Numbered from the stretch's first letter, positions 8,647 to 17,015 are shown. The stretch is 49,736 nucleotides of DNA from Paraburkholderia sp. CNPSo 3272 (GCF_024206495.1 NZ_JAMBPQ010000048.1:1-49736), one strand, 5' to 3'. The notes: generated by a model not told the origin, from the sequence alone. Program-made: numbers and translations.

Positions 8647-9320
8647 GCTTCGTACTCGAAACGGTATCCCACGCCGTGAATCGTATGAATCAGGCGCACC
8701 GGGAACGGGTCGTCGATCTTCTGCCGCAGCCGGCGCACCGCAACATCGACAACGTTGCTGTCGCTGTCGAAGTTCATGTCCCAGACGCGCGAAGCGATCA
8801 GGGCGCGCGACAGCACCTGAGCTTGATGCTCCAGAAAGAACGCGAGCAGGTTGAATTCCTTGTTGGTGAGCGTGAGGCGCACGCCGCCCCGGTCGACTCG
8901 CCGCTTGGGCACATCGACCCGCAGATCCCCGACTTCGAAGACCTGCTCCTCCTGCTTTTGGGGCTGGCCGCGCCGCAGTATGATGCGGATGCGCGCCAGC
9001 AACTCTGCAAACGAGAAAGGTTTGACGAGATAGTCGTCGGCGCCGAGATCGAGGCCCTTCAGCCGGTCTTCGAGCGTGCCGCGTGCGCTCAGAAATAACA
9101 CCGGAGTTTTGATGCGGGCACCGAGCTTCTTCATGACGGTCCACCCGTCCATCTCCGGCATCATCACGTCGAGGAGGATCAGGTCGTAACCCATCTCCTG
9201 CGCGAGGTGCAGCCCGTCGATGCCGTTCGTGGCCACGTCCACCACGTAGCCGGCTTCCGTCAAGCCGTTCTGGATGTACTCGCTGGTCTTTGCTTCGTCT
9301 TCGATGACGAGGATTTTCAT
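8643..9320 (-). CDS. OmpR-family response regulator (CusR/IrlR type)
   Basis: 225 residues. The receiver has acidic pocket Glu7-Asp8, phosphoacceptor Asp51 (LILLDVMMP) and Lys100 (YLVKPFS). The C-terminal winged helix ends in the usual RLIHTIHGVGYRFE. AGGGA stands about nine bases before the ATG at 9320, which fits better than the ATG at 9350. Its own promoter carries the GTAATG-type box, so it probably autoregulates. By the presence of that box it is also predicted to control the decarboxylase, the hydrolase and the DUF4148 gene. Confidence 0.92.
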   Translation of the reverse strand: MKILVIEDEAKTSEYIQNGLTEAGYVVDVATNGIDGLHLAQEMGYDLILLDVMMPEMDGWTVMKKLGARIKTPVLFLSARGTLEDRLKGLDLGADDYLVKPFSFAELLARIRIILRRGQPQKQEEQVFEVGDLRVDVPKRRVDRGGVRLTLTNKEFNLLAFFLEHQAQVLSRALIASRVWDMNFDSDSNVVDVAVRRLRQKIDDPFPVRLIHTIHGVGYRFEYEA

Positions 9321-9401
9321 GGCGTCCGTTCCCTGCACTTTCATGCGCATGTCACTGATTCTGTGCTCGTTTGCGCCCCTATACCAGCCGGACGTGATAG
9401 C

Positions 9402-9445
9402 AGTCTAGGCACCGCGTTCCAACAGGGCCGTTACTCAATCATTAC
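9402..9445 (-). promoter_or_regulatory. Leftward regulated promoter of the two-component operon
   Basis: On the minus strand the box GTAATGATTGAGTAAC (9445 to 9430) is followed, 38 bases from its start, by a TAGACT hexamer (9407 to 9402). A TTTCTCT tract precedes the box. The predicted transcription start near 9395 leaves about 75 bases to the ATG. Confidence 0.62.
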
Positions 9446-9490
9446 AGAGAAATGACGAAGTGCATCATGGTCCCTCCCTGATATTTTTTT

Positions 9491-9534
9491 GTAATGGCCC
9501 GGTCACGCTGCTGTTTTGGCCGCGCGCCTAGACT
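9491..9534 (+). promoter_or_regulatory. Rightward regulated promoter of the decarboxylase gene
   Basis: The box GTAATGGCCCGGTCAC (9491-9506) is the most diverged of the four, but the TAGACT hexamer at 9529-9534 again begins exactly 38 bases after it. A run of seven T precedes the box. Transcription should start near 9541, about 100 bases before the ATG. Confidence 0.58.
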
Positions 9535-9640
9535 GCGAATCCGTTGTACCGCAGACCGACTTACTCGGCTCCATTTCCGCTGACTGCGAGCGATCACCGG
9601 TACCGCACATTCCGCCAATGGCCCAGATTAGGAGTCCTCC

Positions 9641-11374
9641 ATGGAAACCACGCAAAGCACGACCACCCTTACCCAACGCATGACGATTGGCGACTTCCTG
9701 CTGCGCCGCCTCGAGGAAGCCGGTATTCGTCATTTGTTTGGCGTCCCTGGCGACTACAATCTCGCGCTGTTGCAGCAACTCCACGATACCGGTGCGCTGG
9801 AATGGGTCGGCACCACGGGCGAGTTGACCTCATCCTATGCCGCGGACGGTTATGCGCGGCTCAACGGCCTGGGCGCGCTGCTCGTCACGAACGGGGTCGG
9901 CGCCTTGAGCGCGTTGAACGGTGTTGCCGGCGCCTATGCCGAGCACGTGCCCATCATCTGCATCAGCGGGTCGATCCCGCTGCGCTCCATCGATCGTGGC
10001 CTCGGCATGCACCACACCATGGCCGACGGCAACTTCGATCACTTTCTGCGCGCCTATGCGCCGGTGACGGTGGCCCAGGCAAGGATTACGCCGCGCAACG
10101 CCGTCGTCGAGATCGACCGGCTGATCTTCACCGCCTGGCGGGAAAAGCTCCCGGTCTATATGGAGTTGCCTTCCGACATCGCCTATCTCGAGATCGAGGT
10201 GCCGGCTGCTCCGCTCGTTCTTGCCCACGTTCCCGGCGATCCGGAACGGCTGCAATCGTGCATCGCTGCACTCGCCCAACAGCTGTCCGCTGCAACCGCA
10301 CCGGCGATCCTGGTGGACACAGACGCCGACCGGTTCGGCGTCGTCCCCGAACTCGTCGCGCTGGCGGAAAAGCTGCAGGCCCCGCTGGCGGTGATCAACG
10401 CCGCCAAGGGCGTGATCGACGAGTCGCACCCGCAGTACCTCGGCATTTATGCCGGCAAGGGCAGCGAGACGGGCGTGCAGGAGACGATCGAGAGCAGCGA
10501 CTGCCTGCTCGCCGTGGGCTACCGGCCGATCGAGGTGACCACTGGCGACTTCTCGGCAACGCTTCCGGCCCGCACGATCCACGCGCGTGCCCACGCCGTT
10601 GACATCGGCGAAGTCAACTATCAGGCGGTGACGCTCAAGGAAGTGCTACGCGGCGTGATCGATGCAATCCCCCAGGCGGCGACGCGCATGCAACGCCCAG
10701 TTGATGCGCCAGCCGCCCGCATGCAAGTCGAGGCTGCCGCGAAGCTGACGCAAGCCGCCTACTGGCAGGCTGTCCAGGATTATCTGCGGCCCGGAGACGT
10801 CCTGTATGTCGACAACGGCACGTCGTTTTCGCTTCTCGGACTGAAGCTGCCGCCGGGCTGCACCTTCATAGGATCGATCAACTGGGGATCGATTGGCTAC
10901 TCGGTCGGCGCCCTGCTCGGCGCGCTGACTGCGGCGCCCGAGCGCCGCCACGTGTTGCTCATCGGCGATGGTTCGTTCCAGGTCACGGCGCAGGAGTTGT
11001 CGACCATTCTGCACCACGACCACAAGCCGGCGATCCTGCTGATCAACAACGGTGGCTACACCATCGAACGCGGCTACCTGGGCAAGACCGAGCCCTATAA
11101 CGACATTGCGAACTGGGCCTACGCCGACCTGCCGAAAGTGCTCCATCCCGGCGCCTCCGTGCAGTCGTTCGTGGCCAGGACCTGCGGGGATCTGCAAAAC
11201 GCCCTCGCCGCGCAGAACGACAAACTGATTTTTGTCGAATCGATCATGGACGCCTGTGATGCACCCGCGCCAATCACACGCAGCAGCAATCTGGGCGCCG
11301 AACTCGACTACGGTCCACGCGGCCCGCAGCACCGTGAGGGTCTCCAGCTTCGGACCGGCGCAACACAGAGCTAG
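9641..11374 (+). CDS. Pyruvate/indolepyruvate decarboxylase-type ThDP enzyme
   Basis: 577 residues, the usual length of the family. All catalytic landmarks are present: Asp38 (GVPGDYN), Glu61 (GTTGEL), the His124-His125 pair (GMHHTMADG), the cofactor motif GDGS (442-445) to NN (469-470), and Glu476 (YTIE). It should decarboxylate a 2-oxo acid to an aldehyde without oxidation. Pyruvate or an aromatic 2-oxo acid cannot be told apart by eye. AGGAG stands before the ATG. It is divergent from the two-component system and shares its promoter box. The gene is monocistronic, ending at a strong hairpin. Confidence 0.88.
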   Translation: METTQSTTTLTQRMTIGDFLLRRLEEAGIRHLFGVPGDYNLALLQQLHDTGALEWVGTTGELTSSYAADGYARLNGLGALLVTNGVGALSALNGVAGAYAEHVPIICISGSIPLRSIDRGLGMHHTMADGNFDHFLRAYAPVTVAQARITPRNAVVEIDRLIFTAWREKLPVYMELPSDIAYLEIEVPAAPLVLAHVPGDPERLQSCIAALAQQLSAATAPAILVDTDADRFGVVPELVALAEKLQAPLAVINAAKGVIDESHPQYLGIYAGKGSETGVQETIESSDCLLAVGYRPIEVTTGDFSATLPARTIHARAHAVDIGEVNYQAVTLKEVLRGVIDAIPQAATRMQRPVDAPAARMQVEAAAKLTQAAYWQAVQDYLRPGDVLYVDNGTSFSLLGLKLPPGCTFIGSINWGSIGYSVGALLGALTAAPERRHVLLIGDGSFQVTAQELSTILHHDHKPAILLINNGGYTIERGYLGKTEPYNDIANWAYADLPKVLHPGASVQSFVARTCGDLQNALAAQNDKLIFVESIMDACDAPAPITRSSNLGAELDYGPRGPQHREGLQLRTGATQS

Positions 11375-11381
11375 AGCAAGA

Positions 11382-11420
11382 ACGCCGCCTCGCAAAGACT
11401 CGGGTCTGCGACGGCGGCGT
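11382..11420. terminator. Bidirectional hairpin between convergent genes
   Basis: ACGCCGCC (11382-11389) pairs with GGCGGCGT (11413-11420), and the inner arms CGCA-AGAC and GTCT-GCGA extend the stem around a four-base TCGG loop. It stands 8 bases after the decarboxylase stop and 55 bases from the end of denD. There is no clear T-run. Confidence 0.65.
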
Positions 11421-11475
11421 GTGCAATTTCTCGCGCAACAAGCCGGCGTGGGCAAGCAGGCTCGAGCGCAGGCCA

Positions 11476-12465
11476 TTAATGCTGCGGAATCTTCCCCCCG
11501 AGTTCATCGTCGACGAAGGCGCGCACGATATCCTTGAACGACGCGTCGCCGTGCAGGCCAAGCTGGGTCGCGCGTGCAACGTCCCACTGCGCGGGCCAGC
11601 TGCCGACGATCTTCTCGACACGCTCGTCCGCCTTCCATTCGATCCGTGCCGCGACAGCATCGCCCGCCACGTCGCGCAGCGCGGCGATCATTTCGTCGAC
11701 CGTCACCGACACGCCCGGCAGATTCACCGTGCGCCGGTTGCCGAGCGCCGCGCCGTCGATTTCGCATCCGGCGACGAGACATTCGATGGCCTTACGCGGC
11801 GAGAGCAGCCACAGCCGCGTCGAACCGCTCACCGGGCACACGGCCGGCTCGCCGTTGAGCGGCTCGCGAATGATGCCGCTGGCAAACGAGGACGCCGCCG
11901 CATTGGGCTTGCCTGGGCGCACGCTGATGGTCGGCAGACGCAGCACGCGGCCATCGACGAAACCGCGTCGCGAGAAATCGTTGAGCAGCAACTCGGCGAC
12001 GGCCTTTTGCGCGCCGTACGACGACTGCGGATTCAAGGCGGTGTCGTCGAGGACGACCTCGGGCAGATCGCCGCCATAGACGGCGACCGAACTCGTGAAC
12101 ACGACGCGCGGCCGGTGCCCGCGCTCGCGGAACACTTCGAGCAGCAGCCGCGACGCGTCGAGATTGATGCGCATGCCGAGATCGAAGTCCGCTTCCGCCT
12201 GCCCGCTGACGATCGCCGCGAGGTGGAAAATCGCCGCCGTCCTGTCGTCGATGACGCGTTCGAGCACGCTGCGTTCGGCAATGTCGCCGACTTCGACGCG
12301 CACGCGCTCGTCAGCCGGCCCCGGCGCGGCGACGACGTCGAGCAGCACCAGTTCGGTGATCGCCTCACGCTGCCCATCCGCGCCCTTGAGTTCGCCGCGT
12401 GCGAGCAGTTCGCGCGCGAGACGCTGGCCCAGAAATCCCGCACCGCCCGTGATCAGTACTTTCAT
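11476..12465 (-). CDS. denD: D-erythronate dehydrogenase (extended SDR)
   Basis: 329 residues. The NAD motif TGGAGFLG lies at 6-13, the catalytic set Ser125/126, Tyr150 and Lys154 (SYGAQK) follows. The protein matches the DenD branch, which oxidises D-erythronate to 2-oxo-D-erythronate. It is the last gene of the operon ltnD-otnK-otnC-otnI-denD. A gap of 78 bases, filled partly by tandem repeats, separates it from otnI, more than elsewhere in the operon. Confidence 0.88.
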   Translation of the reverse strand: MKVLITGGAGFLGQRLARELLARGELKGADGQREAITELVLLDVVAAPGPADERVRVEVGDIAERSVLERVIDDRTAAIFHLAAIVSGQAEADFDLGMRINLDASRLLLEVFRERGHRPRVVFTSSVAVYGGDLPEVVLDDTALNPQSSYGAQKAVAELLLNDFSRRGFVDGRVLRLPTISVRPGKPNAAASSFASGIIREPLNGEPAVCPVSGSTRLWLLSPRKAIECLVAGCEIDGAALGNRRTVNLPGVSVTVDEMIAALRDVAGDAVAARIEWKADERVEKIVGSWPAQWDVARATQLGLHGDASFKDIVRAFVDDELGGKIPQH

Positions 12466-12500
12466 GTTGCTGTGGTTCCTCAGCGTGTCGGTCGAATGCG

Positions 12501-12556
12501 CTCAGTTTCGTGCACGCAGTTTCGTGCCCTCAGTTACGTGCCCTCAGTTACGCGCT
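12501..12556. repeat. Four 14-base tandem units reaching into the 3' end of otnI
   Basis: Units CTCAGTTTCGTGCA, CGCAGTTTCGTGCC, CTCAGTTACGTGCC and CTCAGTTACGCGCT follow one another without gaps. The last contains the otnI stop codon (TCA at 12544-12546 on this strand), so the last codons of otnI appear to have been copied three more times downstream. All four units have the same 14-base length. Confidence 0.7.
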
Positions 12557-13332
12557 TTCACGTACGGCCTGATCCATCCGAGCCCATCGGAAGTGCCTGA
12601 GCGCGGCCGGTATTCGCAGCCGATCCAGCCGTCGTAGCCGAGTGCGTCGATCAGCGAGAACAGATACGGGTAGTACACTTCGCCAAGATCCGGCTCGTGC
12701 CGCTCGGGCACGCCCGCAATCTGGATATGCCCGATGCCCTTCATGTCACGCTTGAGCTTGACGGCGAGATCGCCTTCCACGATCTGGCAGTGATAGAGAT
12801 CGAACTGGACTTTCAGGTTCGGCGCGCCGACTTCCGCGCAGATGGCCTGCGCGTCGTCTTGCCGGTTCAGAAAAAAACCGGGTATATCGCGCGTGTTGAT
12901 CGGCTCGATGACAACGGTGATGCCATGAGCCTGGGCCGCCTGCGCCGCATAGGCAAGGTTCTTCAGATATACCTCGCGATGCGCGGCGCGCGATTGCTCC
13001 GGCCTGATCAACCCGGCCATCACGTGCAGCTTGTCGTTGCCGAGTACGCGCGCGTAGTCGAGTGCGGTTTCGATACTGCGGCGAAATTCATCCTCGCGCC
13101 CCGGCAACGACGCCGTGCCGCGCTCGCCCGCCGCCCAGTCACCGGGCGGCGCGTTGAACAGCGCCTGAGTGAGCCCGTTGTCGTCGAGGCGCTGCTTGAT
13201 GTCGGCGGCCGGAAACTCATAAGGGAACAGAAATTCCACCGCCTCGAAACCGTCGCGCGCAGCGGCAGCGAAACGGTCGAGAAACGCGTGTTCGTTGTAC
13301 ATCATCGAAAGATTGGCGGCGAAGCGTGGCAT
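12544..13332 (-). CDS. otnI: 2-oxo-tetronate isomerase (hydroxypyruvate isomerase family)
   Basis: 262 residues with a TIM-barrel fold. The metal-binding and catalytic set Glu143 (VVIEP), Asp178 (QFDLYH), Gln204 (HIQIAG) and Glu240 (GCEYRP) is intact. In the acid-sugar pathway it converts 2-oxo-tetronate into 3-oxo-tetronate. AGGAG stands 8 bases before the ATG. The gap to otnC is 22 bases. Hydroxypyruvate isomerase itself is a close relative, but the neighbours favour OtnI. Confidence 0.9.
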   Translation of the reverse strand: MPRFAANLSMMYNEHAFLDRFAAAARDGFEAVEFLFPYEFPAADIKQRLDDNGLTQALFNAPPGDWAAGERGTASLPGREDEFRRSIETALDYARVLGNDKLHVMAGLIRPEQSRAAHREVYLKNLAYAAQAAQAHGITVVIEPINTRDIPGFFLNRQDDAQAICAEVGAPNLKVQFDLYHCQIVEGDLAVKLKRDMKGIGHIQIAGVPERHEPDLGEVYYPYLFSLIDALGYDGWIGCEYRPRSGTSDGLGWIRPYVKARN

Positions 13333-13354
13333 CGAAGCGACTCCTGGAATACGG

Positions 13355-14017
13355 TTAGCGGTACCAGCGCGCGCCGAACACCGTGCGCAATTCTTCGAGC
13401 GCGGTGTCGTCGAGCGGCGCGGGACGCGGGTTCGTCATCAGCCACAGGCGCGCCGTCTCTTCCAGTTCTTCGAGCACGTACGAAGCCTGCGAAACGGAAC
13501 GCTCCCATACGACCGGCCCGAGCCGCTCCAGCAGCACGCCGCGCACGCGGTCCGCGAGCGAGGCGATCTGTTGCGCGACTTGAGGATCGCCGGGGCGCCG
13601 GTAGCGGATCAGCGGAACGTGCCCGACCTTCATGACGTAGTACGGCGTGATGGGCGGCAGCACGTCGGCTTCGCTCCATACTCCGGCGAGCGTCAGCGCG
13701 ACGAGGTGGGTCGAATGCGTGTGCACGATGCCGCGCGCGTCGCGATTGCGCTCGTAAACACCGCGATGCAGCGCCAGCGTTTTCGACGGCTTGCCGCCCG
13801 AAACCGCGTTGCCGTCGAGATCGACCTTCGCGATCTCCGCGGGATCGAGCCGGCCGAGGCAGGCGTCGGTCGGCGTGATGAGCCAGCCGTCGTCGAGCCG
13901 CGCGCTGATGTTGCCCGCGCTGCCGACGGTGTAGCCGCGCTCGTACAGACTCGCGCCCGTCAAGCAGATTTCTTCGCGAACCTTCGCTTCGCTGCCGGTG
14001 CGAATGGCCGCCGTCAT
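13355..14017 (-). CDS. otnC: 3-oxo-tetronate 4-phosphate decarboxylase (class II aldolase fold)
   Basis: 220 residues. The zinc ligands His99 and His101 (GIVHTHSTH) and the GSAGNISAR phosphate loop are clear. It should decarboxylate 3-oxo-tetronate 4-phosphate to dihydroxyacetone phosphate. Where many class II aldolases have an acidic residue just before the conserved His of the helix, this protein reads KPSKTLALH, with Thr80. The start overlaps the otnK stop by four bases (ATGA), showing coupled translation. A longer frame reading upstream belongs to the otnK region in another frame and is not coding. Confidence 0.88.
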   Translation of the reverse strand: MTAAIRTGSEAKVREEICLTGASLYERGYTVGSAGNISARLDDGWLITPTDACLGRLDPAEIAKVDLDGNAVSGGKPSKTLALHRGVYERNRDARGIVHTHSTHLVALTLAGVWSEADVLPPITPYYVMKVGHVPLIRYRRPGDPQVAQQIASLADRVRGVLLERLGPVVWERSVSQASYVLEELEETARLWLMTNPRPAPLDDTALEELRTVFGARWYR

Positions 14018-15339
14018 TGCGCGCTTCCGTCGAGCATACGCAGCGCCTTCGCGAAGAAGTCGACTGCGCCGAAGTTGCCGGACTTGAGCGCGAGCGCAAG
14101 CGGCTCGGCAGCGATGGTGGCGGTTGCGGGCACGCCCGGATCGATCTGCTTGCCGATGCGCAGCATCTCGACGCCTAGCGCCTGCACCACCGCACCCGAG
14201 GTCTCGCCGCCCGCGACGACGAATTTGCGCACGCCGAGATCGCGCAGACCGCGCGCGATCGACGCGAGCGTGCGTTCGACCAGCTCGCCGGCCCGCGCTA
14301 CGCCCAGTTCGCGCTGTGCCGCCTTCACCTCGTCGGGCGATGCCGTCGCGTAGATCAGCACGGGCTGCGGCTGCGCCGCGTGCATGTGCTCGCGCGCGAA
14401 GGCCAGCGCGTGCTCGACGACAGGCTCGCCGCGCGCCGCCGCAAGCGGATCGATGCGGAACGCGGGACGCGTTTCGCGCCATGCGGCAACCTGGGCATTC
14501 GTCGCCTTCGACGCGCTGCCCGCCAGCACCGCCGACGCGCCGTCGATACGCGGCAACTCGCCCGCATCGGCGGCCTCGGCGAGCAGACCGGCGCGGCGGA
14601 AATTCGCGGGCAACCCGAGCGCGACGCCCGAGCCGCCCGTGATCAGCGGCAGGTCCGCGCACGCCTCGCCGAGCGTGTAGAGATCGGCGTCCGAGATGAC
14701 ATCGGTGATTGCCATGCGCACGCCGTCGGCACGCAACGCCTCGATCGAAGCGCGCACGGCTTGAGCGCCTCGCGCCACGGCGTCGTACCGCACGAGCCCG
14801 ACTCTCGAGCGCGTCTGCCGTTGCAGCACGCGCACGAGGTTCGCCTCCGTCATCGGCGTGAGCGGATGATGCTCCATGCCTGACTCGTTCAGCAGCACGT
14901 CGCCGACGAACAGATGCCCGCGATAAATCGTGCGCCCGTTCTCCGGAAACGCGGGACAGGCGATCGTGAACGGCGCATCGCCTCCATTGGGCGACAGCGC
15001 GTCGAGCAATGCGTCGGCGACGGGTCCGATGTTGCCTTGATCGGTCGAGTCGAAGGTCGAGCAGTACTTGAAAAAGAACTGGCGGCAGCCTTGCGCGCGC
15101 AGCCATTCGAGAGCGGCAAGCGACTGCGCCACGGCGTCGGCGGCGCCGATCGTGCGCGACTTCAGCGCGACCACGAGCGCGTCGGCTTCGATGTGCGTGT
15201 CGGCGCCGGGGACGCCGATCGTCTGCACGGTGCGCATGCCGCCGCGCACCAGCATGTTCGCGAAATCGGTCGCGCCCGTGAAATCGTCGGCGATGCAGCC
15301 GAGCAGCGGCTTGCCGGCAGAGGCGTTCGTGTTCGTCAT
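14014..15339 (-). CDS. otnK: 3-oxo-tetronate kinase (DUF1537 family)
   Basis: 441 residues. The N-terminal substrate domain begins with CIADDFTGATDFAN, the family hallmark, and the C-terminal half carries the glycine-rich nucleotide site VVAGGETSGAVVQALG. It phosphorylates 3-oxo-tetronate at O4 before decarboxylation by OtnC. GGAAGGG precedes the ATG. The gap to ltnD is 19 bases. Confidence 0.92.
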   Translation of the reverse strand: MTNTNASAGKPLLGCIADDFTGATDFANMLVRGGMRTVQTIGVPGADTHIEADALVVALKSRTIGAADAVAQSLAALEWLRAQGCRQFFFKYCSTFDSTDQGNIGPVADALLDALSPNGGDAPFTIACPAFPENGRTIYRGHLFVGDVLLNESGMEHHPLTPMTEANLVRVLQRQTRSRVGLVRYDAVARGAQAVRASIEALRADGVRMAITDVISDADLYTLGEACADLPLITGGSGVALGLPANFRRAGLLAEAADAGELPRIDGASAVLAGSASKATNAQVAAWRETRPAFRIDPLAAARGEPVVEHALAFAREHMHAAQPQPVLIYATASPDEVKAAQRELGVARAGELVERTLASIARGLRDLGVRKFVVAGGETSGAVVQALGVEMLRIGKQIDPGVPATATIAAEPLALALKSGNFGAVDFFAKALRMLDGSAQ

Positions 15340-15358
15340 GTCGTTGCGCCCTTCCCGC

Positions 15359-16249
15359 TTAGCGCTTCGCGGGCACGTCGATGCCCGGGAAGATCTTGAT
15401 CACGGCCGAATCGTCTTCGCCGCCGTGACCTGCCGTCGAGGCCATCATGAACATCTGATGCGCAGCCGCCGACAACGGCAGCGGAAACTTCGAGCGTCGT
15501 GCGGTATCGAGCACGAGGCCGAGATCCTTGACGAAGATGTCGACGGCGGACAGCGGCGTGTAGTCGCCGTCGAGAATGTGCGGCACGCGGTTCTCGAACA
15601 TCCACGAGTTGCCGGCGCTGTGCGTGATCACGTCGTAGAGCGCGTCCGGGTCGACGCCTTCGCGAAGGCCGAGCGCCATCGCCTCGGCGGCGGCAGCGAT
15701 GTGCACGCCCGCGAGCAACTGGTTGATGATCTTCACCTTCGAGCCCGCGCCGTGCTGCTCGCCCAGCCGGTACACCTTGCCAGCCATCGCGGCGAGCACG
15801 TCCTCGCACGCGGCATACGCGGCGGCTGGCCCAGACGTCATCATCGTCATTTCGCCCGATGCCGCGCGCGCCGCGCCGCCCGATACGGGCGCATCGAGCA
15901 GTTGCAGGCCGGCCGCCTCCACGCGGCGGCCGAGGTCGATCGCGAAGTCGGGCGCGACCGTCGCGCACGCAATCACGACGCCGCCCGGCTTCATCGCCTC
16001 GACCGCGCCCTGCTCGCCGAACAGCACTGTTTCCGTTTGCGCGGCATTGACGACAAGCGTGACAACCACATCGCACTGCGCGCCGAGTTCGGCGGGATTC
16101 GCGCAGGCCGTGCCGCCAGCGGCGACGAACGCGTCGAGCACTTCGCGGCGCACGTCGCATGCATGAACGTCGAAACCGCCACGCAGCAGCGAACGCGCGA
16201 CACCCATGCCCATCGCGCCCAGACCGATCACTCCGACATTTCTCGACAT
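15359..16249 (-). CDS. ltnD: L-threonate dehydrogenase
   Basis: 296 residues of the beta-hydroxyacid dehydrogenase family. The NAD motif GLGAMG lies at 9-14, the substrate loop Ser123-Gly-Gly at 123-125, and the catalytic Lys173 with Asn176 in KVKIINQLL. In context it oxidises L-threonate to 2-oxo-tetronate, the entry step parallel to DenD. GAGGAAAAG precedes the ATG at 16249. It follows the GntR gene by 61 bases on the same strand. Confidence 0.88.
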   Translation of the reverse strand: MSRNVGVIGLGAMGMGVARSLLRGGFDVHACDVRREVLDAFVAAGGTACANPAELGAQCDVVVTLVVNAAQTETVLFGEQGAVEAMKPGGVVIACATVAPDFAIDLGRRVEAAGLQLLDAPVSGGAARAASGEMTMMTSGPAAAYAACEDVLAAMAGKVYRLGEQHGAGSKVKIINQLLAGVHIAAAAEAMALGLREGVDPDALYDVITHSAGNSWMFENRVPHILDGDYTPLSAVDIFVKDLGLVLDTARRSKFPLPLSAAAHQMFMMASTAGHGGEDDSAVIKIFPGIDVPAKR

Positions 16250-16310
16250 ACTTTTCCTCTACGAACAGTGCAGTGCGCCGCGCATCGCGCGGGCGAACGC
16301 GTCTGCAAAT

Positions 16311-17015
16311 TCAGCAGATACCGGCTTCGGCCAAACGGCGCGCCGCGTTGTACATGTGGGTTTGCGCGGCATTGCGCGCGGCCAGCGGGTCGCCTGCGCG
16401 GATCGCCGCGGCGATTGCGGCGTGTTCGTCGCGCACCTGGCGCGAGAAGTCCTCGCGCAGCGCCTCGTTGCGGCGCGTGATGAGCGTGCCCGCTTCCAGG
16501 TATTGATTGAGAAACGTCAGCGTCTTTAGAAAGTACGGATTGCCAGTCACGATGGCGATCGCGCGGTGAAACGCGACGTCTTCGGCAACGCCGTCACGGC
16601 CTTCGGCGACGGCCTCATCGATCTTTTTGAGCGCGCCGTCGATGGCCATCATGTCCGCATCGGTGCGGCGCATGGCGGCCTCCGCCGCGACTTCGGCTTC
16701 GATCGCACGGCACACCGCGAGAATTTGCAGCACCGAGCCGCCTTCCATCGCTTGCGCATAGTCGATGCGCAGCGGCCGGATCGCGCCATGCGCGGCCAGG
16801 TACACGCCGCTGCCCTGGCGTGGCTCGACCACGCCTTCGTTCTTCAAACGCGAGATGGCCTCGCGGATCACCGTGCGGCTGACACCGAATTCCTGGGCGA
16901 GCACGGCTTCCGTCGGCAGCTTGCCGCCACGCGCGAACGTGCCCTTGTCGATCTGTGCGAGCAGCTGTTGCGCGACGGTGTCGCTCAAAGCACGACTGGG
17001 GATTTTCTCGAACAT
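16311..17015 (-). CDS. GntR-family regulator, FadR (FCD) subfamily
   Basis: 234 residues. A winged helix (about 8-75, with GGKLPTEAVLAQEFGVSRTVIREAISRL cut here into its helices 3 and 4) is followed by an all-helical FCD effector domain with metal-type residues (Asp, His) in the middle. It is the first gene of the catabolic operon and almost certainly its repressor, released by a tetronate or an intermediate. The ATG at 17015 is preceded by an imperfect palindrome that could be its operator. Confidence 0.88.
   Translation of the reverse strand: MFEKIPSRALSDTVAQQLLAQIDKGTFARGGKLPTEAVLAQEFGVSRTVIREAISRLKNEGVVEPRQGSGVYLAAHGAIRPLRIDYAQAMEGGSVLQILAVCRAIEAEVAAEAAMRRTDADMMAIDGALKKIDEAVAEGRDGVAEDVAFHRAIAIVTGNPYFLKTLTFLNQYLEAGTLITRRNEALREDFSRQVRDEHAAIAAAIRAGDPLAARNAAQTHMYNAARRLAEAGIC

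Noticed and set aside
7240..9144. 634-residue frame covering the kinase and most of the regulator region
   Set aside because: The part before 8646 is the regulator gene read in another frame; the kinase start at 8646 overlaps the regulator stop by ATGA and begins a proper membrane helix.
12501..12556. Tandem 14-base units considered as a CRISPR-like array
   Set aside because: The units abut without spacers and derive from the end of otnI.
13355..15106. 583-residue frame over otnC and otnK
   Set aside because: Residues before 14017 are arginine-rich and non-homologous; otnK occupies that stretch in the correct frame.
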